A stretch of 64,000 nt of DNA from Dugong dugon (Eukaryota > Chordata > Mammalia > Sirenia > Dugongidae), in contig CM057480.1 in the NCBI GenBank assembly GCA_030035585.1, positions 6,937,001-7,001,000 on the forward strand. The letters run 5' to 3'. Shown one piece after another: positions 46,283-54,717 of the stretch (position 1 is its first letter; each line of letters begins with the position of its first letter). Both the position numbers and the translations under genes were made by a program. Below the pieces are notes generated by a model. The model was not told the origin of the DNA, did no database searches, and was given only the letters and a program-made list of their open reading frames with translations.

Positions 46283-46599
46283 TCTCGATTATATAAAAAG
46301 GATACAGCGTGGTGTCCTTGTTACGTAATTATAAACTACCATAATTATATATGCTTTTTACGGATACACAGATAAGAAGAAGGGGGCGTTCAGGAGTCTT
46401 CCTTGGGATGGGAGAGGTGGGGGGAATGAGACGGGAGAAGCGTATAGTTACAGTGAAATGTAGGTTATTGTGATTCTAGTTCCAGTGCTGACTACATTAT
46501 AAACAATTAATAGAATGGAAGGGAGGGAGGAAGGAGGCTTGGAGCAACGAGGAGAGAGCGTAAGAGGGTCATGAACCAGAGAACGATCGATCTGTGCAG

Positions 46600-47010
46600 C
46601 TGAGGTCCAAATCAGAGGTCCACACCGATGCTTCTAATCTGGACCCTGGGTTCAGAGGCACTGGCTTGCAGTGCTCCCCGTTGGCCACAAGAGGGCGGCC
46701 GCTGCCCGAGTGCGAGGAGCGGCGAGGCCGGCGGCCCTTCCGAGCTGTTGTTTTTGCAAACAGAAAGCCGTGCCCAGCTGGGAGGTTGGCAGCGGCGGCA
46801 AGTGGGCGCGGCTGCTGCCAGGCGTGCCTGGGGGCTCCCCGGGGAGGCGCCCCCCGGCCCGGGCGCTACCCCGGGGTTTCGGGAGGAAGCAGCTGTCGGC
46901 CCTGAGAAGCCTCCGCACTCCCGGCCTCCGCCCTGACTTCCTGCTGAGCCACGGACTTCACGGACTTCCCGCGAGCTGCCACGGGCTGAGGTCGGATCAG
47001 TCAATATTCA
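46600..47010. promoter_or_regulatory. Isolated CpG-rich block between the two genes
   Basis: About 400 bases are strongly GC- and CpG-rich amid AT-rich repeats, 15 kb past CMTM6 and 7 kb past the end of CMTM7. Reading frames are open by chance of composition on both strands but match no protein I know. It could be an orphan promoter, an enhancer or an insulator. It includes a CTCF-like motif at 46685-46698. Confidence 0.6.
46685..46698 (+). promoter_or_regulatory. CTCF-like motif
   Basis: CCACAAGAGGGCGG matches the CTCF core pattern CCAC-Y-AG-R-K-GGC-R-S at all positions but one. Its position in an isolated CpG block between convergent genes fits a boundary, but binding is not shown. Confidence 0.5.
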
Positions 47011-47103
47011 GGTGATTGTGGCTTTGTTATCATCCAGAACTGAGCCACGTGGCACACTTCGTACGATGACTTTTCCTTTTTTTGCACAACTGTAGATGGA
47101 GTT

Positions 47104-47222
47104 AGGCGCCCTGGTGGCGCACTGGTTAAGTGATACTTCTGCTAACCAAAAGGTCGGCAGTTTGAATCCACCAGCTGCTCCTTGGAAACCCTGTGGGGCA
47201 GGGTTTGGTTTTTTTCTGGTTT
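47104..47222 (+). mobile_element. AfroSINE with internal deletion
   Basis: The head is intact; after TGTGGGGCAG the sequence jumps to the GGTTTGG tail. Confidence 0.85.
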
Positions 47223-47239
47223 TATATGGATTAAGAAGG

Positions 47240-47374
47240 AGTCCCTGGGTGGCGCAAACAGTTATGCGCTTGACTACTAGCCAAAACGATTGGTGGTTCT
47301 AACCTACCCAGAGATGCTTCGGAAGACAGGCCTGGCGATCTGCTTCTGAAAGGTCACAGCCTTGGAAACCCACT
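47240..47374 (+). mobile_element. AfroSINE, 3'-truncated
   Basis: Head GGAGTCCCTGGGTGGCGCAA; it stops at AAACCCACTGG where an inverted SINE begins. Confidence 0.85.
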
Positions 47375-47570
47375 GGTGACCTTTCAGAAGCACATCTTCA
47401 GGCCTTCCTCTGGGTGGGTTCTAACTGCCAACCTTTCAGTTACTAGCCAAGCATTTAACTGTTTGCGCCACGCAGGGATTAAGATTATAGCCAAGAAACC
47501 ACTATGCAGCGATTCTAACACTCAGGGTCACCCTGAGTCGGAATCAACTCCACAGCAACTAACAACGTAT
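47375..47570. mobile_element. AfroSINE with inverted 5' part
   Basis: 47375-47479 is the 5' part in reverse, ending with the head; 47480-47570 is the 3' part in sense, ending at the ACAACGTATGG tail. The order fits a 5' inversion. Confidence 0.75.
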
Positions 47571-47579
47571 GGAGTTAAT

Positions 47580-48300
47580 TATCGTCTGTTTTTTAAAATA
47601 TTTTCTATGTACATAGAAAATGACAAGAAAACCCTAACGATCCACCAAGTTTTCCAAATCTCCTTACAAGGTCTTCAGATACTCTATCAGTGGTCTTCAA
47701 GAAGAAGTCTCTCCAGAAGTTTTCCAACCTCCATGTCTGGGTCCCTGTCCTCTGCACCCAGTTGGTGCCCCGTTTATAGGCTGGGGATTTCCTTCATCTC
47801 AGTAGTTCCCATCTTTTTTTTTAAAAAAGATATCCCCCTTTTCAATCTAAATCACGTATAAAACTCCGTTATATAAAATAGGAAATATGCTATTAATATA
47901 AATGGTTCATTTAAATGGATAACATTTACTTATTATCAACTCCGTCAATAAGAACAATGGGATTAATTTGAAAAGCCTCAAATGTGAAATAAGGAGGTGA
48001 CTTTGGTTGTAGCCTCATCCGATTAGTTCCTGTGCTGGGAGAAATCCTGGCTGGCCCCAGCGGCAGGGGTGGGTTCTTTTCAGCAGGGTGCCTCCCAGTC
48101 TGGTGCAGCCTTCTATTAAAGGAGGCCCCAGAACAGCTGTCCCTGAGGCCTGCACTAAAGTGACTCACCTGTGCTGGAGGCCTGGCCGCTGGGCAGCGTT
48201 TGCTACTGATGCCGGGAGCATGTGTGTTTAAAAAAGTGTTAACATAGATATATGTTTTTTTACTTAAAATAAATCTTTTTTTGAAATATAATATGCATCC
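47580..48300. other. Unique intergenic stretch
   Basis: AT-rich, no feature recognised. Confidence 0.4.
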
Positions 48301-48302
48301 GA

Positions 48303-48476
48303 ACCAAACCAGCTGCTGTGGAGTCGACTAATGGTGACCCCATGTGTGTCAGAGTAGAACTGTGCTCTGTAGGGTTTTCAGTGGCTGAGTTTTGGGAAGT
48401 AGACCGCCAGGCCTTTCTTCTGATCGTCAGGTTCCTCTGGGAGCTCGTTAACCGTTTGCACCATCCGAGGACTCCA
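48303..48476 (-). mobile_element. AfroSINE, antisense
   Basis: TGTGGAGTCGACTAATGG at the left, CACCATCCGAGGACTCC at the right. A tail-only fragment follows at 48479-48527. Confidence 0.85.
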
Positions 48477-49188
48477 TCCAAACCAAACCAAACCCGTTGC
48501 GGTCGAGTCGACTCTGACTCACAACAACATACAGCCTAAGTGTACAGCTCAGTGAACCTTCACAAACTAAACATAAAATCAGCTCCGTGTGAGTCCCCTG
48601 AAGCACCTCCGATAGTTCAAGGCTGCAGGTGAACGGCCACAAAGGAGGGACGTGGTGGTTGCTGAGGAGGTTCCCCAGGACCTGCTGCATTTCCTTGGCA
48701 ACAGAAGTGTGCTTTTCACACTAGACGAGAGGCCTGGGAGATGGCTGGCAGAGGGAGCTTCTGGGTCCCTGTCCCTGTCTCCCCCCACCCTGGGGCTCCT
48801 GAGTGGCCTGAAGGACGTCCCGGCTGACGGCTGAGCAGGTAAACGTGTCTGGAGGAGAAGCTCCAGCCTGCATTGGCTGTAACAGCAACGAGGGGGCGTC
48901 AGGCCCAAAACCTTCCTCAGGAACACTCTTGTTTCCACCTCTGGGCCTGTCTGCAGACACCAGGCAAACTGGCTGTGGAGGAAGCTAGAATGGCTGTGGC
49001 CCAGCCCTGCTGCCCGAGAGGTCCCCGGTGGGGTGCTTACGGGCCAGGCACAGAGACAGCCAGGCTCCATCACTAACCTCACTTCCACTCGGCTTTCTCC
49101 TGTAAAATGGGAAGCCTGGGGCCTTTCCGATACACTGCCAGTACCTCCAGGGTACGTGCATTCCCTCGAAGGGCCTCCAAGACAGATA

Positions 49189-49401
49189 AACCAAAAAACC
49201 AAACTAGTGGTTGTCAAGTTGCTTCTGACTCATGGCAATCCCATGTGTTTTAGAGTAGAGTTTCGCTCCATAGGGTTGTCAATGGCTGTGATCTTTTAGA
49301 AGCGGATCACCAGGTCTTTCTTCTGAGGTGCCACTGGGTGGCTTTGAACCACCACACTTGAGGTTAGTAGTCGAGCACAAACAGTTTGCACTGTCCAGGG
49401 A
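49189..49401 (-). mobile_element. AfroSINE, antisense, first of a serial pair
   Basis: Bracketed by CCTCCAAGACAGATA (49174-49188) and CCTCAAAGATAGATA (49402-49416), 13 of 15 identical. Confidence 0.88.
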
Positions 49402-49417
49402 CCTCAAAGATAGATAC

Positions 49418-49578
49418 AACCAAACCAAACCCATTGCTGATGAGTCAATTCCAATGACCCTATAGGACACAACAGAACTGCCCCCTGGGAGTGGGGCACC
49501 AAGGAGTGGCTGATGGATTCGAATTGTCTACCTCTTGGTTGGTAGCCGAGCTCTTAACCAGTGTGCCACCAGGGCTTT
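49418..49578 (-). mobile_element. AfroSINE, antisense, second of a serial pair
   Basis: TAGATACAACC at the left and TAGATCAACC at the right. The head end is CCACCAGGGCTTTT. Confidence 0.88.
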
Positions 49579-49599
49579 TAGATCAACCAAAAACCAAAC

Positions 49600-50658
49600 C
49601 CGCTGGTATCCGACTGTATAGAGGCAGTTACATTGTTGCATGCTGCCCCTCTGTAGGGAGAAGCCGTCTTTGAGAGCCTCGCTGAGCACCTGGCTTTCTG
49701 TCAGTCCTGGGGGTGGTGAGAAAACACCCGTGACAGAGGCTTGCAGGAGGGAGCTTGCAGAAGGCTCCCCCTTCCTTCCCTTCCTCCCCAAGGGGCTTGG
49801 CCAGCTGCGGGAGGCTCTGCTGGCTGGGGAGCTGGCTGCTTGTGGTGGGGGATGTGGACAGTCTGGCTTTGCCCTCATCAACCAGTGCCCCTTACAACCA
49901 CAGGTACCAACACCCTTTTTGGGGCCTCAGGCTGTCCCAGACTGTTGGTCAGGGATGGCTCCACCCATGGGCCCAACCTTACTTCTCTCACATCTTTGCT
50001 TGGCACTGCCCGGTGGGGACTACTAGGTGGGTTAAACACGGGCCCTGCCTGCAGGCTGAGCAGCTTCCAGAGAGCGCCTGGCTTGCAGAGTTCTCCGGGT
50101 CTCATATTGCTCAGCTGTTCAAACACTGCTTTGGTCTCTGCTGGGCTGTCGTTTGCTTGCTCTTGGTTAGGTATCATCTTTACTCTTCCAGCTACGGAGG
50201 TGCCTAGGCCGAGAGTCCTGGACTGCCCTTGAGTGCTGCTTTGTCTTGTGTGGATAATATGCCTCCACACTTAATATCATTGTACTTTGAAAATATGCAA
50301 AGCTTGAGAAGCCTGTCTCCTCTGTATCCTTTGCTCTCCTCCTGTGAGAAACTCAGGCATGCTACTGCGTGGGGTTCCTGCCTTCGGCATCTGCTCCTCC
50401 CTGGGGCAGGAGGAACATAGCCACCCCCACACCCCACCTCGAGCTCGCCCCTCCTCAGTTCACCAAGCTCAGTGATATCTGACCTCAGTCAGGTTGTCAC
50501 CTGTTATATGTGAGGGAGGTTATATGTGACTCGCCCCAGACGCCAGAGCCGGTGTGCCAGCCTTCATCACAGGCCCTGGGCTTCTCATCCAGGGCCGGTT
50601 CCCACACCTCTCCTCTGCCTTGGGGTCCCTGGGGCCTCTGAGGGCTGGAGCCAGGACA
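49600..50658. other. GC-richer unique intergenic stretch
   Basis: Long overlapping frames on both strands (for example 49741-50232) follow from composition. No known protein is recognised. Confidence 0.4.
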
Positions 50659-50671
50659 TGGGAAAGGACAA

Positions 50672-51409
50672 ACCAAAACCTGTTGCCATCGAGTTGATGC
50701 TGACTCATGGCGACCCCATGTGTTTCAGAGTAGAACTGTCCTCCATAGGATTTTCAATGGCTGATTTTTTTGGAAGTAGCTCAGCGCCAGGCCTTTCCTC
50801 CATGGCACCGCTGGGTGGATTTGAACTGTCACCCTTTTGGTTAGTAGCTGTTATGGATTGAATTGTGCCCCCCTCCAAAAAAAATGTGTGTCAACTTGGC
50901 TAGGCCATGATTCCCAGTATTGTGTAATTGCCCACCATTTTGTTGTCTGATGTGATTTTCCTATGTGTCGTAAATCCTACCTCTATGATGTTAGTGAGGC
51001 AGGATTAGAGGCAGTTATGTTAATGAGGCAGGACTCAATCTGCAAGATTATGTTGTGTCTTAAGTCAACAGCGATATAAAAGAGAGAAGCAAGCAGAGAG
51101 ATAGACAGGGGGACCTCATACCACCAAAAAACAAGAGCCAGGAGAACAGCGCATCCTTTGGACCCGGGGTCCCTGCACTGAGAACCTCCTCAACCAGGGA
51201 AGATTGATGACAAGGACCTTCCCCCAGAGCCAACAGAAAGAGAAAGCCTTCCCCTGGAGCTGGTGCCGTGAATTCAGACTTCTAGCCTCCTAGACTGTGA
51301 GAATAGATTTCTCTTTGTTAAAGCCACCCACTTGGGGTATTTCTGTTATAGCAGCACTAGGTAATTTAGACTGTGGCTGAGTGCAAACCGTTCACACCAT
51401 CCAGGGACC
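50672..51409 (-). mobile_element. AfroSINE, antisense, split by a solo LTR
   Basis: 50672-50848 and 51378-51409 are its two parts. TGGGAAAGGACAA at 50659-50671 and 51410-51422 is a perfect 13-base duplication. Confidence 0.92.
50849..51372 (+). mobile_element. MaLR-type solo LTR inserted in an AfroSINE
   Basis: It starts TGTTATGGATTG and shares all landmarks with 38179-38687. The flanks GTAGC (50844-50848) and GTGGC (51373-51377) are a 5-base target duplication with one change. The SINE continues on the other side. Confidence 0.88.
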
Positions 51410-51600
51410 TGGGAAAGGACAAGGGTTTCGAAAATGCCATGACAGGTGGCAGGTGAAGTGCGGTCTTTTTCCTAATGTAGCTGTGGATCCAGCAACAGGA
51501 AACAAATTTACCCAGAACACTTACCAGCAGACACCATTGCTCACCTCTCCCTCCATCATGAAATCGACCTCAGAATTGTACTTGCCCCTAAAGCATCTTT

Positions 51601-51770
51601 GATTAGAACAGTGTTTCTCAAATGTGGACGTGCACATGGGCTGTCTGCTACAATGCAGAGGGTTTGACCTCTGACGGTCTGGGTGGGGCCTAGAATCCTG
51701 CATTTCTAACCCACCCCCAGGTGATGACCCTGTGGCAGAACCACACTTGGCATGCGAGGCCTAGAAGACT
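51601..51770. mobile_element. MER5-like hAT element
   Basis: It begins AGTGTTTCTCAAATGTGGAC and includes CAGGTGATGACCCTGTGGC, resembling MER5A/B. Confidence 0.65.
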
Positions 51771-52229
51771 TCTGGGTTCCAACTGAGACCTACTGCATCT
51801 CAATTTCTTGGGGGGGAGTCTGGTCAGCTGTCCCAGTTTCCACCTGTATTGTGAAGAATTAATATCTGGTGGGCTGGTTAATTTTATGTGTCAGCTTGAC
51901 TAGGCTATGGTGCCCGGCTGTTGGACAAACACTAGTCTAGATGTGGCTGGTATTTGTAGATGTGATTAACATTTACACTCAGTTGACTTCAAGTAAAAAA
52001 GATGATGCTCAATAATGTGGGTGGGCCTTATCCAATCAGTTGAAGGCCTTATGAGCAAAAACTGAGGTTTTGCAGAGAATAAGGAATTCTATGTTAAGAC
52101 TGTAACATAGAAATCCTGCTCTACAGATTTTAGACTCAGGACTGCCAGATTTTTTCGATTGCCGCCTGCCCAATGGATTTTGGAATTGCCAGCCCCCATA
52201 ATCGCAGGAGCCAGTTCCTTAAAATAAGT

Positions 52230-52540
52230 CAATATGTATCCATCCGTTCATCCGTCCATCCATCATCTATTTACCTATCAATCACCCATTTATCTATTTA
52301 TCCTATCTATCTGTCAGAAACCCTGGTGGCGCAGTGGTTAAGAGGTACACCTGCTAACCGAAAAGTCAGCAGTTCAAATCTACCAGGTGCTCCTTGGAAA
52401 CTTTATGGGGCAATTCTTCTCTGTCCTATAGGGTCGCTATGAGTCAGAATTGACTCATGGGTAATGGGTTTGGGTTTTTTGGTTTATCTGTCTGTCTGTC
52501 TATCATCCATCCATCCATCCATCTATCCAATTATCCTATC
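52230..52540. repeat. CATC/TATC/TGTC tetranucleotide tract, split by SINE
   Basis: Tetranucleotide runs at 52236-52315 and 52485-52530 belong to one tract. Confidence 0.85.
52316..52484 (+). mobile_element. AfroSINE in tetranucleotide tract
   Basis: Flanked by TATCTGTC at 52308-52315 and 52485-52492. Confidence 0.9.
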
Positions 52541-52809
52541 AGCTCTATTTTTCTGGAGAACTCTGACTAAATACACCTGGATTTAGAGGCTGGCCCTCAC
52601 CCTGTTATTCTCACATTAGTGTCCACCTGGGCAGCTGAATGGCACTGCTCCACCTGCTTAGACATTTCCTCCCTCGGGTAAAGCTGTAGCCCAGGGCCAG
52701 GGAGTCACCACTGGAAAACTGTGAGGCCTCAGTGTCCACAGCATCCTCAAATGCCAGCGGAGTTGGAGTGGCCTCGGCAGCAGCTGGTTTGGTTTTTTGG
52801 TTTACAGAA

Positions 52810-52940
52810 GAGGATGGGGGCTGGGAGTCAGGCAGACCTGGATTCTAAACCTGGCTCTCCTTGGGTCACCCTGTGCTCAGAAGGAGCTTCTGAGCCTCAA
52901 TTTTCTTCTCTGTAAAATGGCCATGATACTCCTGCCCAGG
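52810..52940 (+). mobile_element. MIR SINE
   Basis: GAGTCAGGCAGACCTGGATT, TGAGCCTCAATTTTCTTCTC and TGTAAAATGGCCATG. Confidence 0.75.
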
Positions 52941-53212
52941 AGCACTGTGGTCACTATTCCACGTGATCATGAATGTTACAACTGAGGAAGTAGCAAATCT
53001 GGGACAAGAAGATGAATTGTCAGAGTGTAAACACAACCGTTAACTTCCTCCAAAGCCTCTTCCTAGTTTCACACCGAACGAGGAAACTGATATTACAGTA
53101 GAAGAAGAAAGAAGTAAATACAAATTAAAAACTGCACACCCTCACCTAGAACCTAAAAGTCAACCCTATGACCATTGCCCAAGATGGAGGGAAAAACCAA
53201 AGTCTAGTAGTT

Positions 53213-53760
53213 TTCACAGCCTCCATCAGCCTGAGCCCAGAGGAACTAGATGGTGCCCGGCTACCACCACCGACCGCCCTGACAGGGATCACAACAGAGG
53301 ATCCCAGGCAGAGCGGGAGAAAGACGTAGAACAAAATTCAAATTCACACACACAAAAAGACCAGACTCACTGGTCTGGCAGAGACTAGAGGAACCCCTGA
53401 GACTATGGCCTCCGGACACCCTGCTAACTGATGCCACTCCCAAAGTCCGCCTTTCAGCCAAAGATCAGACAGGCGTACAGAACAAACAATACCATGCATG
53501 AGGAACGCGTTTCCTAGTTCAATCAAGTACGCAAGACCAAATGGGCAACACCTGCCGAAAAGCAAAGAGGAGAAAGCAGAAGGGACAGGAAAACTGGATG
53601 AATGGACATGGAAAACCCAGGTGGGAAGAGCAAGGGGGAGCGTGCGGACACATTTCTGGGACTGCAACTAATGTCACAAAACAGTTTGTGTTTACAATTT
53701 TTGAACGTAAAATTAATTCGTGCTGTAAATTTTCACTGAAAACAGTAAGATTTAAAAAAA
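53213..53760 (+). mobile_element. A-tailed L1-3'-end-like retroposon with perfect 14-base duplication
   Basis: AAAGTCTAGTAGTT occurs at 53199-53212 and again, unchanged, at 53761-53774. The copy ends in an A-run (53753-53760). The perfect duplication suggests a relatively young insertion. Confidence 0.92.
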
Positions 53761-53782
53761 AAAGTCTAGTAGTTCAGCAAGG

Positions 53783-53987
53783 TTCCTGAGTGGCGCACAC
53801 AGTTTGTGCTCAACTACTAACCTAAAGGTTGACGGTTCAAAGCTACCCAGTGGTGCTGCAGAAGAAAGGCCTGGCGATCTGCCCCATCAAGATTACAGCC
53901 AGGAATCCACATTTTACTCTGTAACACGTGGGGTTGCCATGGGTTGGGATCAACTCGATGGCAATGAGTTTGGTCTTTTGGTTTTAT
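53783..53987 (+). mobile_element. AfroSINE
   Basis: Head GGTTCCTGAGTGGCGCACAC; tail ATCAACTCGATGGCAATGAG. Confidence 0.9.
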
Positions 53988-54108
53988 ACACGGAGTGTGG
54001 GGTTAAGGGCATCATGCGAGACAAACTCAGAAACTTCGTTTCAAGCCTGGTTTTACACTCTTCTTCTAGTTTAACGAGAAATCCTTCTGCAATTGGCCAA
54101 GTCAATAT

Positions 54109-54114
54109 TTTATT
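54109..54114 (-). terminator. CMTM7: Candidate poly(A) signal of CMTM7
   Basis: This is the first AATAAA on the - strand after the CMTM7 stop that I see, about 590 bases downstream. No transcript evidence is available. Confidence 0.55.
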
Positions 54115-54385
54115 AAAAAACAACCACACACATACACACACATAATGGTAACAAAGGTGGACGGAGACTTGGGATCTCCTATCTGGGGACAGGCTGACCA
54201 CATAGTGTTTCTACAGGCATGCCTCCTTTAAGAAAGACGGGTATCTTCCAGACCAGACTGACAAGCTAGGTAAGTTAAGAGGTGGCTTTGTTTTCATTCC
54301 CTGAGGAATGTGAAGTAGAAGCAGATTTGTGCATGAGTTTCCAGAAGCTCCTCCCTTGTGTTAAGTGGGGTCCTCGGTACCTGAA

Positions 54386-54492
54386 AAGCCTGTTGCGGTG
54401 GAGTCGTTCCGACTCATAGCGATCCTATAGGGCAGAGTAGAACTGCCCCATAAGGTTTCCAAGGAGCAGCTGGTGGATTCGAACCACAGACC
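54386..54492 (-). mobile_element. Partial AfroSINE, on the same strand as CMTM7, in its 3' UTR
   Basis: From CCTGTTGCGGTGGAGTCG to GATTCGAACCACAGACC; the head is missing. Confidence 0.85.
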
Positions 54493-54703
54493 CTGAGGCG
54501 GTTCTAAAAGCTGGCGGGGACAGACCAGAGAAAACGGCTGGACCAGCTCAGGAGCCCAGCGAGCGGGCCTTAGAGAGCAGGACTTTGGCACAGGAACACA
54601 GGTTCAGAAGCCTTTCCTCGGGTCACGTGCCTGCCGGTCCTCCTGTCCGCTGAGTCCCGCCAGCCCCCGGCAGGTCTCCCGCGGTGCCCGGTGCTGTGCT
54701 TCG

Positions 54704-54717
54704 TCAGACGGCTGCGT
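54704..54717 (-). CDS. CMTM7: CMTM7 terminal coding exon, 14 coding bases, encodes DAAV and stop
   Basis: Reading the - strand, a long pyrimidine tract (about 54720-54740) and AAG acceptor are followed by bases that complete GAC, then GCA GCC GTC TGA. That gives D-A-A-V-stop, the exact C-terminus of human CMTM7, in the phase left by the preceding exon. The coding part is too short to be called by length, so the case rests on acceptor quality, phase and identity of the end. The exon continues as 3' UTR. Confidence 0.88.

Larger units (their letters stand above)
51868..52570 (+). mobile_element. ERVL-type LTR with internal tetranucleotide tract and SINE
   Basis: It opens GGTTAATTTTATGTGTCAGC and closes with TTTCTGGAGAACTCTGACTAA, the frame of MLT2-like LTRs. 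Its TATC/CATC-rich segment near the end (52230-52540) is split by a SINE at 52316-52484. Confidence 0.65.
54090..54703 (-). other. CMTM7: CMTM7 3' UTR (probable extent)
   Basis: From the stop codon the - strand runs about 590 bases to an AATAAA at 54109-54114. The span includes a partial antisense AfroSINE (54386-54492), so the UTR has absorbed a repeat. The end is inferred from the signal only. Confidence 0.55.

Noticed and set aside
46594..47015. Several frames over 100 codons on both strands
   Set aside because: Explained by the CpG-rich composition; kept only as a regulatory candidate.
47375..47479. An independent antisense AfroSINE
   Set aside because: Its right neighbour continues as the matching 3' part in sense, so one 5'-inverted insertion is simpler.
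48579..49217. 212-codon open frame on the - strand
   Set aside because: GC-richer unique sequence with overlapping frames on both strands; no domain, and it runs into an AfroSINE. Treated as chance.
49741..50232. 163- and 150-codon frames on the + strand
   Set aside because: Two different frames overlap the same stretch and neither resembles a protein; W/L/C/G-rich text suggests chance.
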